From: JAFGBM01 sp964610155
GTDB taxonomy: Bacteria; Actinomycetota; Actinomycetes; Actinomycetales; Demequinaceae
Length of the DNA: 64,000 bases
Assembly: GCA_964610155.1 (NCBI GenBank)
Contig: CAZSUY010000001.1
Coordinates: forward strand, 186,001 to 250,000
Reading direction: 5' to 3'
Part shown: piece by piece, positions 15,610 to 23,129 of the stretch
How the letters are laid out: every line of letters begins with the position of its first letter
Numbering within the stretch: the stretch's first letter is position 1
The notes under the pieces: generated by a model
Seen by the model: the letters and a program-made list of their open reading frames with translations, nothing else
Database searches by the model: none
Told to the model about the DNA's origin: nothing
Position numbers and translations under genes: made by a program

Positions 15610-16251
15610 TCAGGCGGGGGACGCGGGTTGGCGGATGATCGTGCGGTACTTCGCTGGCTCTACCCGCCGCGGATCGCTGAAGTAGATCTCGTGGTGCTTG
15701 CCTGACCTCACCATTCCCCGCTCATCGATGAAAGCATGCAACTCCGCGATCGTCGGCCCCTCATCGGAGTAGGGGCCGAGGTAGAGGGTCTGTGCACACG
15801 TGCCTTCCACAAGATCGAGCACTCGGACCCGCGCGAGTTGCTCCGTCGCCACCTTTGAGGCGACCTTCTCTTTGGCTGCGTCCACCATCGCGGGTGTGAG
15901 CCATTCGGGGATCATCATCAGCACCGTGGAGTGCCATGCATCCTTAGCAAGGCTTTGTGCAAAGGAGTCCATGTCATCCGCCCAAAACAGAGCCTCCATG
16001 GGCATGACTGAGTAGTCGTGATCTAACTCGAGTTTGCTTGTGAATTTGAGGGAGTAGGTGAGGGGATAGAGGGCACCGATCGCCTCGCGGAAACTGTCCG
16101 ACGTGTTCGGATCACCCTCGGCGTCGACGGCGAGGTATCGGATGCTCGGGATATCAATGAGATCAATCCTGCCGACCTTCCCCGAATACGACGGCAAGGT
16201 CTTCTTGAAATCGGTCTTCATGATGTCGATGGTAGGCGCGAACCCTGACAT
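15610..16251 (-). CDS. GyrI-like small-molecule-binding domain protein
   Basis: 213 residues, single-domain GyrI-like protein. Typical segments are the start K-T-D-F-K-K-T-L-P-S-Y-S-G-K, then P-S-I-R-Y-L-A-V-D-A-E-G-D-P-N, S-L-K-F, L-W/F-W-A-D-D and the C-terminal G-K-H-H-E-I-Y-F-S-D-P-R-R-V-E-P-A-K-Y-R-T-I-I-R. This ending is characteristic of the subgroup that hydrolyses or binds cyclopropane-containing and other xenobiotics. ATG 16251 is preferred because AGGGGGG precedes it. Confidence 0.8.
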   Translation of the reverse strand: MSGFAPTIDIMKTDFKKTLPSYSGKVGRIDLIDIPSIRYLAVDAEGDPNTSDSFREAIGALYPLTYSLKFTSKLELDHDYSVMPMEALFWADDMDSFAQSLAKDAWHSTVLMMIPEWLTPAMVDAAKEKVASKVATEQLARVRVLDLVEGTCAQTLYLGPYSDEGPTIAELHAFIDERGMVRSGKHHEIYFSDPRRVEPAKYRTIIRQPASPA

Positions 16252-16320
16252 GCAACGGCCCCCCTTTGGTGACATCCGCTACCCTTCCGGCATAGGCCAA
16301 TGGGCATCGAACGGAGAATC

Positions 16321-17202
16321 ATGAAAGACCCCATCCTCATCACCGGGTGCTCGACCGGCATCGGCCGGGCCGTCGCCCTCGCCCTGCTCGAGCGCGGCCA
16401 CACCGTCTACGCCACCGCACGCCGGATCGAGACCCTCACCGAACTCGAGGGAAAGGGGGCCAAGGTCCTCGCTCTCGATGTCACCAACGAGAAATCCATG
16501 ATGGCCGCTGTCCGGAAGGTCGAGGCCGAGTATGGCGTGGTTGGCACCCTGATCAACAACGCCGGATTCGCCAAGTACGGCGCGCTCGAGAACGTACCCC
16601 TCGACGAGGCCCGCCACCAGTTCGAGACCAACGTCTTTGGCCTGGCGCGGCTCACCCAGCTCGTGCTGCCAGCGATGCGGGCCGCGGGGCGTGGGCGGAT
16701 CATCAATGTCTCGTCGATGGGCGGCCGCCTCACCTTCCCCCTCGGCGCCTGGTATCACGCCTCCAAACACTCGGTCGAGGCCCTCTCGGACACCCTTCGG
16801 CAGGAGGTGCGAAACTTCGGCATCGACGTTGTCCTCATGGAGCCCGGCGCCGTCCGGTCCTCATTCGATGCGACCCTCGACGCCGAATACACCAGCGATC
16901 CCAACGGCCCCTATGCCGCGCTCGAGGCCGCCGGACGGCGGTACTTCGGGGAAGCCTACGGGTCCCGATGGGCGGTGACCTCGGAAAGGGCCGCTCGTTC
17001 TTTTGTGCGAGCGGTTGAGGCCCGCCGCCCGAAGCACCGATACCTGTCTACGAGCACGGGAAGACTCAGTGTCCACCTGAGAAGGCTCGGCGGAAGCCAA
17101 ATGTGGGATTGGATCGTCCGTCGGCAATTCGCGGGGGCGGCAAGGCGGGTCACCCGTGCGGCGAATACAACCCAGGCCTCCCACAAGGCTCCTGGCGCCT
17201 AG
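16321..17202 (+). CDS. SDR family NAD(P)-dependent oxidoreductase
   Basis: 293-residue classical short-chain dehydrogenase. Cofactor motif T-G-C-S-T-G-I-G at residues 8-15, N-N-A-G near 79-82, catalytic S131/S132, Y145 and K149 in W-Y-H-A-S-K. An Ala-Arg-Arg after beta-2 favours NADP. The extended C-terminus (P-K-H-R-Y) resembles retinol-dehydrogenase-like members. The substrate is unknown. ATG 16321 follows GGAGAATC. Its stop overlaps the convergent metallopeptidase by 4 bases. Confidence 0.85.
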   Translation: MKDPILITGCSTGIGRAVALALLERGHTVYATARRIETLTELEGKGAKVLALDVTNEKSMMAAVRKVEAEYGVVGTLINNAGFAKYGALENVPLDEARHQFETNVFGLARLTQLVLPAMRAAGRGRIINVSSMGGRLTFPLGAWYHASKHSVEALSDTLRQEVRNFGIDVVLMEPGAVRSSFDATLDAEYTSDPNGPYAALEAAGRRYFGEAYGSRWAVTSERAARSFVRAVEARRPKHRYLSTSTGRLSVHLRRLGGSQMWDWIVRRQFAGAARRVTRAANTTQASHKAPGA

Positions 17203-17552
17203 TCCCAGCCCAACTCATGGAGGCGCTCGTCGTCGATCCCAAAGTGATGGGCGATCTCGTGGATGACCGTAACCGCCACCTCCTCCCGCACATCCTCCGC
17301 CGTCTCGCAGGTCTCGAGCGTCGGATTCATATAGATGAAGATGCGGTCGGGGAGATCCGCGTAACCCCAGTCCGACCCACGATCGGTAAGGGCCGTCCCC
17401 TCGTACAACCCTAAGAGATCTGGTTCGCCGGCCGGGGGGTCTTCCTCGACCAGCACCACGACGTTGTCGATGAGTTCGGCGAGGTCGTCCGGAATCATAT
17501 TGAGGGCTTCCTCAACGGCGCGTTCGAACTCTGCGCGCGGCATCGTGATCAT
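17199..17552 (-). CDS. Small zincin-like metallopeptidase (DUF1025 type)
   Basis: 117 residues with the family ending V-I-H-E-I-A-H-H-F-G-I-D-D-E-R-L-H-E-L-G-W. The HExxH zinc motif with a third His three residues on is a minimal zincin. The N-terminal half F-E-R-A-V-E-E-A-L-N-M-I-P-D-D-L-A-E is also conserved in this actinobacterial family. Substrate unknown. The start could be 17552 or 17543; AGGGGGC lies upstream of the first. Confidence 0.82.
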   Translation of the reverse strand: MITMPRAEFERAVEEALNMIPDDLAELIDNVVVLVEEDPPAGEPDLLGLYEGTALTDRGSDWGYADLPDRIFIYMNPTLETCETAEDVREEVAVTVIHEIAHHFGIDDERLHELGWD

Positions 17553-17597
17553 GAGGCCATTCTGCCCCCTAGGGGAACCCGCGACCCCTGTACGGAG

Positions 17598-17627
17598 TTG
17601 GCGCAACCACTCGCCGACCCGTATCAT
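17598..17627 (+). promoter_or_regulatory. Putative tRNA-Glu promoter
   Basis: TTGGCG (17598-17603), an 18-base spacer and TATCAT (17622-17627) lie about 40 bases before the tRNA-Glu gene. Confidence 0.35.
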
Positions 17628-17668
17628 TACGAGGTCCCGGGTGCCCTGACGTGGGGCGTCTCGGATGA

Positions 17669-17741
17669 GCCCCCATCGTCTAGAGGCCTAGGACGCCGCC
17701 CTTTCACGGCGGTAGCACGGGTTCGAATCCCGTTGGGGGTA
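17669..17741 (+). tRNA. tRNA-Glu (TTC)
   Basis: A 73-base cloverleaf. The acceptor GCCCCCA pairs with TGGGGGT, the anticodon loop is C-C-TTC-A-C within a GCCGC/GCGGT-type stem, and the T-arm has GTTCGAATC. The discriminator is A. CCA is not encoded. Confidence 0.95.
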
Positions 17742-17761
17742 CAAGCCCGTGGCCACCGGAG

Positions 17762-17790
17762 ATGACCGGAGTCCCGGGAACGGTTACAGT
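17762..17790 (+). promoter_or_regulatory. Putative promoter of tRNA-Asp/tRNA-Phe
   Basis: ATGACC (17762-17767), a 17-base spacer and TACAGT (17785-17790) precede tRNA-Asp by 32 bases. tRNA-Phe, 35 bases further on, is probably in the same transcript. Confidence 0.4.
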
Positions 17791-17822
17791 AGTCCTTGCT
17801 TCACTCGGTCTTGCACCATCAA

Positions 17823-17896
17823 GGCCCCGTAGCGCAGTTGGTTAGCGCGCCGCCCTGTCACGGCGGAGGTCGCGGGTTCAAGTCCCGTCGGGGTCG
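17823..17896 (+). tRNA. tRNA-Asp (GTC)
   Basis: A 74-base cloverleaf. The acceptor GGCCCCG pairs with CGGGGTC, the anticodon is GTC in CCCTGTCACGG, and the T-arm has GGGTTCAAGTCCC. Discriminator G. CCA is not encoded. Confidence 0.95.
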
Positions 17897-17931
17897 CGGA
17901 GGGCGCACCGGTTACACCGGGGCGACCGCCG

Positions 17932-18004
17932 GGCCAGATAGCTCAGTTGGTAGAGCGTTCGACTGAAAATCGAAAGGTCCCCGGTTCGAGACCGGGTCTG
18001 GCCA
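17932..18004 (+). tRNA. tRNA-Phe (GAA)
   Basis: A 73-base cloverleaf. The acceptor GGCCAGA pairs with TCTGGCC, the D-arm is GCTCAGTTGGTAGAGC, the anticodon is GAA in ACTGAAAAT, and the T-arm is CCCGG/CCGGG. Discriminator A. CCA is not encoded. Confidence 0.95.
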
Positions 18005-18123
18005 CTCCTCACCGCCTCCCCTCACCTTCTGATTTCATCAAACCGCTTAAAAAACCGTGCCTGTTCTATTTGCACAGTGCAGGCTAAGGCGGGAGACTAG
18101 TACGAAGTTCACTTGGAGGCGTC

Positions 18124-18489
18124 ATGCTGCGGTCGCTACTTGGCAAGATCCTGCTCGGCGGCGCGGTCGCGCAGGCCACCTCGAACCTCCGTCAGGAGGT
18201 CGCAGCCGTAAGGACCGAGTTCACGAACAAAATCAAGTCGCTCATCTTCGGGGCAATCATCCTGGCCTTCGCGGTCGGGATTGCCCTCTTTGCCATCGGG
18301 TTCCTCGCCCTTGCCGCACTCACCGCCTTGTCCAACGTCTGGACGATGTGGCTTTCCGCGCTGGTCATTGCCGGTGCCCTGCTCATCATCGCGTGGATCT
18401 TTCTCGCTATCGGCCTCAGGAAGGTCCACAAGAACTCGGACCTCAGGCCGAACCGTTTTATGAACGCCTACCGGCGTTTCACCCTCTAG
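18124..18489 (+). CDS. Act-holin/phage-holin-family membrane protein
   Basis: 121 residues. An amphipathic N-terminal helix (L-R-Q-E-V-A-A-V-R-T-E-F-T-N-K-I-K-S) precedes two hydrophobic segments at about 38-62 and 68-95, and a basic C-terminus. This is the layout of the actinobacterial 'putative holin' family (PF07332), which is chromosomal and usually not phage-borne. GGAGG precedes the ATG. The function in the membrane is unknown. Confidence 0.7.
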   Translation: MLRSLLGKILLGGAVAQATSNLRQEVAAVRTEFTNKIKSLIFGAIILAFAVGIALFAIGFLALAALTALSNVWTMWLSALVIAGALLIIAWIFLAIGLRKVHKNSDLRPNRFMNAYRRFTL

Positions 18490-18518
18490 GACCGCTTCCT
18501 CTGCTGGGTTTCACCCCG

Positions 18519-19046
18519 CTAGGGGATGACGGCTCCCTCGAATTCGAGCAACCGCCGCTTCATCTCGCTCCCCCCCTGCCCATAGTGGCCAATTCCAGTC
18601 GCGGAGACGACGCGATGACACGGCACGAAGAGTCCCAAGGCATTAGATGCGCAGGCGTGCCCGACGGCGCGAACCGCCCTGGGGTTCCCCACAAGCTCGG
18701 CAAGTTCCCCATACGTCACCACCTCGCCCGAGGGGATTTCCCGCATCGCTAGCCACACCCTCTGCATGAAAGAACCCCCGACCTGGGCCACCGGGATCCT
18801 ACTCAACTCGATGCCATCCCCCGCGAGCCAGGCGTGGATCGCGCCGCCGACGTCGGGGACGTCACTCTCCTCGCAGCCTCGCTCTGAGAGGTCTGAAGCA
18901 AGCACCTTGGCGATACGCAGGATCGACCCCAGCCCAGAGGCCCGGACCACACCGTCTTCCGGGGTGACGAAGGCCGAAAAGGGTCCGAAGGGGGTCGGAA
19001 TCTCGACCACGTGCAAGGGGACATCTGGGCACGCGATAGACGCCAT
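18519..19046 (-). CDS. ogt: Methylated-DNA--protein-cysteine S-methyltransferase
   Basis: 175-residue suicide repair protein that moves the alkyl group from O6-alkylguanine or O4-alkylthymine to its own cysteine. The acceptor is C143 in V-P-C-H-R-V-V. The preceding G-E-V-V-T-Y-G-E-L-A and N-P-R-A-V-R-A-V-G-H-A form the DNA-binding helix-turn-helix with the Arg finger. No Ada-type regulatory domain is present. TAGGGT lies 6 bases before the ATG with no ribosome site, so the message is probably leaderless. Confidence 0.93.
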   Translation of the reverse strand: MASIACPDVPLHVVEIPTPFGPFSAFVTPEDGVVRASGLGSILRIAKVLASDLSERGCEESDVPDVGGAIHAWLAGDGIELSRIPVAQVGGSFMQRVWLAMREIPSGEVVTYGELAELVGNPRAVRAVGHACASNALGLFVPCHRVVSATGIGHYGQGGSEMKRRLLEFEGAVIP

Positions 19047-19102
19047 GAAACAACCCTACGACCAGGAGTCCACGCCCGTCCGGGCGGGACCTCATCCGGT
19101 GA

Positions 19103-19309
19103 CTAGACCACTCGCTCCTCGCTGGCGGCGGTCAGCAGCATCCTGACTTCCGCCTCACGGAAGCGTCGGTGACCCCCGAGGGTCCGGATCGAGGAAAGCT
19201 TGCCGACCTTGGCCCAGCGGGTAACCGTCTTCGGATCCACACGGAAAATCGCGGCGACCTCGCTTGGAGTTAGGAGCTTCTCTGTGTCCTCTAGCTCTTG
19301 CTTCATCAT
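19103..19309 (-). CDS. bldC: BldC-like MerR-type helix-turn-helix protein
   Basis: 68 residues: L-L-T-P-S-E-V-A-A-I-F-R-V-D-P-K-T-V-T-R-W-A-K-V-G-K-L-S-S-I-R-T-L-G-G-H-R-R-F-R-E-A-E-V. This is essentially the whole of BldC, a winged-helix protein that polymerises head-to-tail on DNA and controls developmental genes in Streptomyces. Its place beside DUF3073 and purM is conserved in actinobacteria. Two ATGs (19309, 19306) are possible. GAGGG lies upstream. Confidence 0.9.
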   Translation of the reverse strand: MMKQELEDTEKLLTPSEVAAIFRVDPKTVTRWAKVGKLSSIRTLGGHRRFREAEVRMLLTAASEERVV

Positions 19310-19494
19310 GTTCCAATCCCTCTACAATCGTCGAAACGCTCAAAGCGCCTACACGAATGGGACGTGCGAGACGCACGGCTATGACGCGGTTTTGGCTAAG
19401 ATTTCCCATTTCCTGACCAATCGGTGGATTCGCTCACTGCTGCGTCGGGCGGTAGAGTACTGGTTGGATCGTGTCTTGGGGTCGCGATTGGCGG

Positions 19495-19510
19495 CTCCCG
19501 AATCCGGGAG
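19495..19510. repeat. Inverted repeat before the DUF3073 gene
   Basis: CTCCCG-AATC-CGGGAG overlaps the region just upstream of the ribosome site. An RNA hairpin here could influence translation start. The rest of the 212-base bldC/DUF3073 intergenic region shows no gene. Confidence 0.35.
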
Positions 19511-19521
19511 AGGACGACGAG

Positions 19522-19731
19522 ATGGGGCGCGGCCGTCAACGAGCAAAGGACGCGAAGATCGCGCGGCAGCTCAAGTACGCCAACAATGGCTCGGATCTTC
19601 GGGCGCTCGAGCGCGAACTTGTCTCGGGGCACCCGGATCCATCCCCGGCGTCCGACGAAGGCGGCCCAGAATTGACGAACGGCGCTACAGACGAGGGGGA
19701 TGAAGGTGTCGAGAACGCTGAGGAGCGCTAG
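19522..19731 (+). CDS. DUF3073 family protein
   Basis: 69 residues. It starts M-G-R-G-R-Q-R-A-K-D-A-K-I-A-R-Q-L-K-Y, the hallmark of the actinobacterial DUF3073 family, followed by an acidic tail. The function is unknown. The basic N-terminus suggests nucleic-acid or ribosome contact, which is inference. It is convergent with purM, 22 bases apart, an arrangement common in actinobacteria. Confidence 0.9.
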   Translation: MGRGRQRAKDAKIARQLKYANNGSDLRALERELVSGHPDPSPASDEGGPELTNGATDEGDEGVENAEER

Positions 19732-19753
19732 ACCGCGACCCTAGGCGACGGTT

Positions 19754-20860
19754 CTATGTAACTCGATACTTCTCGGTCAGGAAGACCGCCCCCGCGTCAA
19801 CGCCCTTGGCCCCACGAATGACGTTCGGAGAGCCCGGTCTTCCGTCATCGGCCTCGACCACTCCCACCAGCCACGCTTCCACACCCTCGGTGGCGCATGT
19901 GCCTACCAACGCATCCGCCTCGTCTGGGTCGACCACCGCAACCATTCCCACCCCAAGATTGAGGGCCGATTCGAGGTCCGCCCATGAAACTCCCCCGGCG
20001 ACTCGGATCACGTCAAAGATCGGCGGGATCGTCCAGGCGTCACGGGTCACGGTCGCGGCGAGCCCAGACGGGACGACGCGCGCGAGGTTCGCGGCAAGGC
20101 CTCCACCGGTCACATGCGCGAATGCCCGAAGGCCGGGAAGGCTCCCGGCAAGCCCAAGGCACAGCCGTGAATAGATCCGGGTTGGTTCCAGCAATTCGGC
20201 ACCGAGGCTTCGACCGATCTCGGGGATCTGCCGATCGAACGCCCAGCCCATCTTGGCAATGACCGCCCTAACGAGCGAGTATCCGTTGGAGTGGAGGCCG
20301 GATGATGCAAGGGCGACGATCGTGTCACCCACGCGCACCCTCTGAGGCCCGAGAAGGGCGTCCGCCTCGACCACCCCGACCGCTGCCCCGGCCAGATCAT
20401 ACTCATCATCCTCCATAAGGCCGGGGTGCTCGGCCGTCTCGCCCCCGACGAGAGCGACACCCGCCTCCTCACATCCTTCCGCGACCCCCCGGACGATCTC
20501 CGCGATCCGTTCGGGAACGACCTTCCCGCATGCGATGTAGTCGGTCATCAGGAGGGGCCGGGCCCCACAGACGACGATGTCATCGACGACCATGGCGACC
20601 AGGTCCCGCCCGATGGTGTCATGGGTTTCGAGGGCGCGGGCGATGGCGATCTTGGTTCCCACCCCATCCGTCGATGACGCGAGGAGGGGCCGTCGGTAAC
20701 CCTTGAGGGCGGAGGCGTCAAAGAGCCCGGCGAAGGCACCGACACCCGCCACCACCTCGGGACCGTGGGTCCGGGTAACCGCGGCCTTCATCATTTCCAC
20801 GGCCCTGTCTCCCGCGCTCGTATCGACCCCGGCGGAGGAATACGTCAGTTTCTCGTTCAT
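19754..20860 (-). CDS. purM: Phosphoribosylformylglycinamidine cyclo-ligase (AIR synthetase)
   Basis: 368 residues. Converts FGAM to aminoimidazole ribotide with ATP, step 5 of purine synthesis. Motifs: Y-S-S-A-G-V-D-T-S-A-G-D near the N-terminus, S-S-T-D-G-V-G-T-K in the ATP site, D-D-I-V-V-C-G-A-R-P-L-L, G-G-E-T-A-E-H-P-G and H-V-T-G-G-G-L-A-A-N. The ATG overlaps the purF stop in an ATGA, so the two are translationally coupled. Confidence 0.97.
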   Translation of the reverse strand: MNEKLTYSSAGVDTSAGDRAVEMMKAAVTRTHGPEVVAGVGAFAGLFDASALKGYRRPLLASSTDGVGTKIAIARALETHDTIGRDLVAMVVDDIVVCGARPLLMTDYIACGKVVPERIAEIVRGVAEGCEEAGVALVGGETAEHPGLMEDDEYDLAGAAVGVVEADALLGPQRVRVGDTIVALASSGLHSNGYSLVRAVIAKMGWAFDRQIPEIGRSLGAELLEPTRIYSRLCLGLAGSLPGLRAFAHVTGGGLAANLARVVPSGLAATVTRDAWTIPPIFDVIRVAGGVSWADLESALNLGVGMVAVVDPDEADALVGTCATEGVEAWLVGVVEADDGRPGSPNVIRGAKGVDAGAVFLTEKYRVT

Positions 20861-22323
20861 GCCTCCACCCCATCGGCGGTCAGAAGGTGCCGCGCCGAGG
20901 CGGGCGGCTCGATAGGGTACTGGCCACTGAAGCAAGCCATGCAGAGCAATCCCTTGGCCTGCTCCGTTGCCCCGATCATCCCCTCAAATGAGACGTGGCC
21001 TAGGGAGTCCGCCCCGATCATCTGCCGCACCTCCTCCGTGGTCTTTCCCACGGCCGCGAGCTCTTCCCGCGTCGCGAAGTCGATTCCATAGAAGCATGGC
21101 CACATGACGGGAGGCGAGGAGATGCGGACGTGGACCTCGGCGGCCCCGGCCTCGCGTAGCATCGCAACGATAGCCTGCTGGGTGTTTCCTCGAACAATCG
21201 AGTCATCGACGACGACGAGGCGCTTGCCTGCGATGACCTCCCGAAGAGGGTTGAGCTTGAGCCTGATACCCAGTTGGCGCAGGACCTGTGACGGCTGAAT
21301 GAAGGTGCGACCGATATAAGCGTTCTTCACGAACCCCTGGGAAAAGGGAATGCCTGACTCTTGGGCGTACCCAACCGCGGCCGGTGTACCAGACTCAGGA
21401 ACGGGAATCACCAGGTCGGCCTCGACCGGGTGCTCGCGTGCCAGGGTCTGGCCCATCGTGGTCCGTGCCACGTGAATGCTTCTTCCCGCGATGACGGTGT
21501 CCGGCCTCGCCAAGTACACGTATTCGAAGATGCAACCCCTGGGCTTTGCCTCGGCGAACCGAACTGATCGAACCCCATCGCCATTGATGACGAGCAACTC
21601 CCCCGGTTCCACCTCCCTCACCCAACGCGCCCCGACGATGTCGAGTGCCGCGGTCTCCGACGCCACCACCCAACCTCGTCCCTCAAGTTCACCCAGCACG
21701 AGCGGATGGACCCCATGGGGATCGCGAGCGGCATAGAGGCACTCCTCGTCCATGAAGACGAGGCAGTAGGCCCCCTTGAGGCGCGGAAAGAGGTCGACGG
21801 CGGTGTCGGCGAGGGAGGGGAATCCGTCGCTCGCAAGTAAGGCACTGATTACCGCCGTGTCCGTGCAGGCGCCGTTCTTGAGGTCGAGCCGCTTGGCGTG
21901 GCCCTCCCTCTCCACGAGCATCTCCACCAATTCAGTCGTGTTGGTGAGGTTTCCGTTATGGCCCAGGGCGAGCGTTCCATCTGCCGTCGGACCGAGGGTC
22001 GGCTGGGCGTTGGCCCAGACGCTATGCCCGGAGGTGGAGTAGCGCGTGTGCCCAACGGCGATGTGCCCGGACAGCGAGGCGAGGGCCCCCTCGTCGAACA
22101 CCTGGGAGACCAAACCCATGTCCTTGAAAACGAGGATCTGTTTGCCATTCGATGTCGCGATTCCCGCGCTCTCCTGGCCTCGATGCTGCAGCGCGTAAAG
22201 GCCAAAGTACGTCAGCCGGGCGACCTCGTCCCCGGGGGCATAGACGCCGAAGACCCCGCATTCCTCCCGTGGTCCCGACATCTCTGGAAGGATGTCGTGG
22301 CTAGGAACCCCGGGCCGACGCAT
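20857..22323 (-). CDS. purF: Amidophosphoribosyltransferase
   Basis: 488 residues. Catalyses the first committed step of purine synthesis: PRPP plus glutamine gives phosphoribosylamine. Cys22 in E-E-C-G-V-F-G is the glutaminase nucleophile, exposed by removing a 21-residue propeptide. This and later cysteines (W-P-C-F-Y-G and L-C-M-A-C-F-S-G) mark the iron-sulfur, Bacillus-like class. The PRPP site is V-V-V-D-D-S-I-V-R-G-N-T. ATG 22323 overlaps the upstream stop as TGATG. Confidence 0.97.
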   Translation of the reverse strand: MRRPGVPSHDILPEMSGPREECGVFGVYAPGDEVARLTYFGLYALQHRGQESAGIATSNGKQILVFKDMGLVSQVFDEGALASLSGHIAVGHTRYSTSGHSVWANAQPTLGPTADGTLALGHNGNLTNTTELVEMLVEREGHAKRLDLKNGACTDTAVISALLASDGFPSLADTAVDLFPRLKGAYCLVFMDEECLYAARDPHGVHPLVLGELEGRGWVVASETAALDIVGARWVREVEPGELLVINGDGVRSVRFAEAKPRGCIFEYVYLARPDTVIAGRSIHVARTTMGQTLAREHPVEADLVIPVPESGTPAAVGYAQESGIPFSQGFVKNAYIGRTFIQPSQVLRQLGIRLKLNPLREVIAGKRLVVVDDSIVRGNTQQAIVAMLREAGAAEVHVRISSPPVMWPCFYGIDFATREELAAVGKTTEEVRQMIGADSLGHVSFEGMIGATEQAKGLLCMACFSGQYPIEPPASARHLLTADGVEA

Positions 22324-22697
22324 CAGTTCCCCTTGTCCTCGGTTGTGGCGATCCGCCGGGGGGTGGGGCTCGATGATCCGGATTTCATCTTGGCCTCGAC
22401 CTTGGCGGCCCACTCACGCTTGTCCGGATTCTTGGCTCTGGTGCGCGGAATCACCCTGGCGGCGGTAATCAGTCCACCGATCAGGGCGAATCCAAGGGAG
22501 ACGAGAAGCATGACGGCGACTCTGAACCAGGCACCCCTCCCGGGAAGGCCCAGGCCGGCCCCGATTCCGAGGGCAGCCCCGATCCCCGCACCCTTGGCGA
22601 TGGTCCAGGCAGCATGAGGATGCTCTGTGAAGAATGCGGGCAAGAGATTCGCGTTCGACGACACCGGCGACGGGGGTCGCTTAGCGGCGTCTTTCAC
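22323..22697 (-). CDS. Small membrane protein of unknown function, coupled to purF
   Basis: 124 residues with a GTG start at 22697; TAGACT lies 6 bases upstream, so it is probably leaderless. Two hydrophobic segments occur: ~32-50, rich in Gly/Ala (G-A-G-I-G-A-A-L-G-I-G-A-G-L-G), and ~59-80. A basic, Ser/Pro-rich cytoplasmic tail follows. The stop shares one base with the purF start. I see no known domain. It may set the level of PurF translation by coupling. Confidence 0.6.
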   Translation of the reverse strand: MKDAAKRPPSPVSSNANLLPAFFTEHPHAAWTIAKGAGIGAALGIGAGLGLPGRGAWFRVAVMLLVSLGFALIGGLITAARVIPRTRAKNPDKREWAAKVEAKMKSGSSSPTPRRIATTEDKGN

Positions 22698-22714
22698 GGC
22701 CTCAGTCTAGGCGC

Positions 22715-23086
22715 TCATGGGTTTGTGAACTCTTCGAAGGGAAGCCATGTCTCGAGACTGGCCCCGGATCCCGAGGCTTGGAGCCTGCCGGTCGCCACGC
22801 CGTCGTCCCATGTGAGCCCGCCCGTGACAAGACCGAGCCAGGTCTCAGGGTCGGTCTCTATGACCCGGGGCGGCGTCCCCCTGGTGTGGCGGGATCCCTC
22901 GCCACACTGGATGACCGCGTAGGGAGGGACTCGCATCTCGATGCTCCCGCCCGGCGCCCGGTTCACCAGTTCCTCGAGGGTGAACCGGACCGCGAGGGCA
23001 ACGGTCTCAGCGTCACGTAGGCCGCTCATCCAGGAATGGACGGCCCGCCGCCCCTCCTCGAGTGCTATCCGGCGACGTGTGGACAT
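22715..23086 (-). CDS. Bacterial SCP-orthologue (sterol-carrier-like) protein
   Basis: 123 residues. R-F-T-L-E-E-L-V-N-R-A-P-G-G-S-I-E-M-R-V-P-P-Y-A-V-I-Q-C and the ending L-E-T-W-L-P-F match the small actinobacterial SCP_3 family found between purL and purF (the Rv0807 position in Mycobacterium tuberculosis). It is thought to bind a hydrophobic ligand; the role is unproven. It lies between purL and the membrane gene on the same strand. Confidence 0.75.
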   Translation of the reverse strand: MSTRRRIALEEGRRAVHSWMSGLRDAETVALAVRFTLEELVNRAPGGSIEMRVPPYAVIQCGEGSRHTRGTPPRVIETDPETWLGLVTGGLTWDDGVATGRLQASGSGASLETWLPFEEFTNP

Positions 23087-23129
23087 AGGACAAGGGTGCC
23101 ACCCCGTGCGACGTGGCTCCTAGAGGCGG

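Noticed and set aside
18124..18489. Prophage, suggested by the holin-family name
   Set aside because: No other phage gene is near; this family is a normal chromosomal actinobacterial membrane protein.
19310..19521. Additional small gene between bldC and DUF3073
   Set aside because: The open frames there lack ribosome sites and resemble no protein; the stretch is better read as a divergent promoter region.
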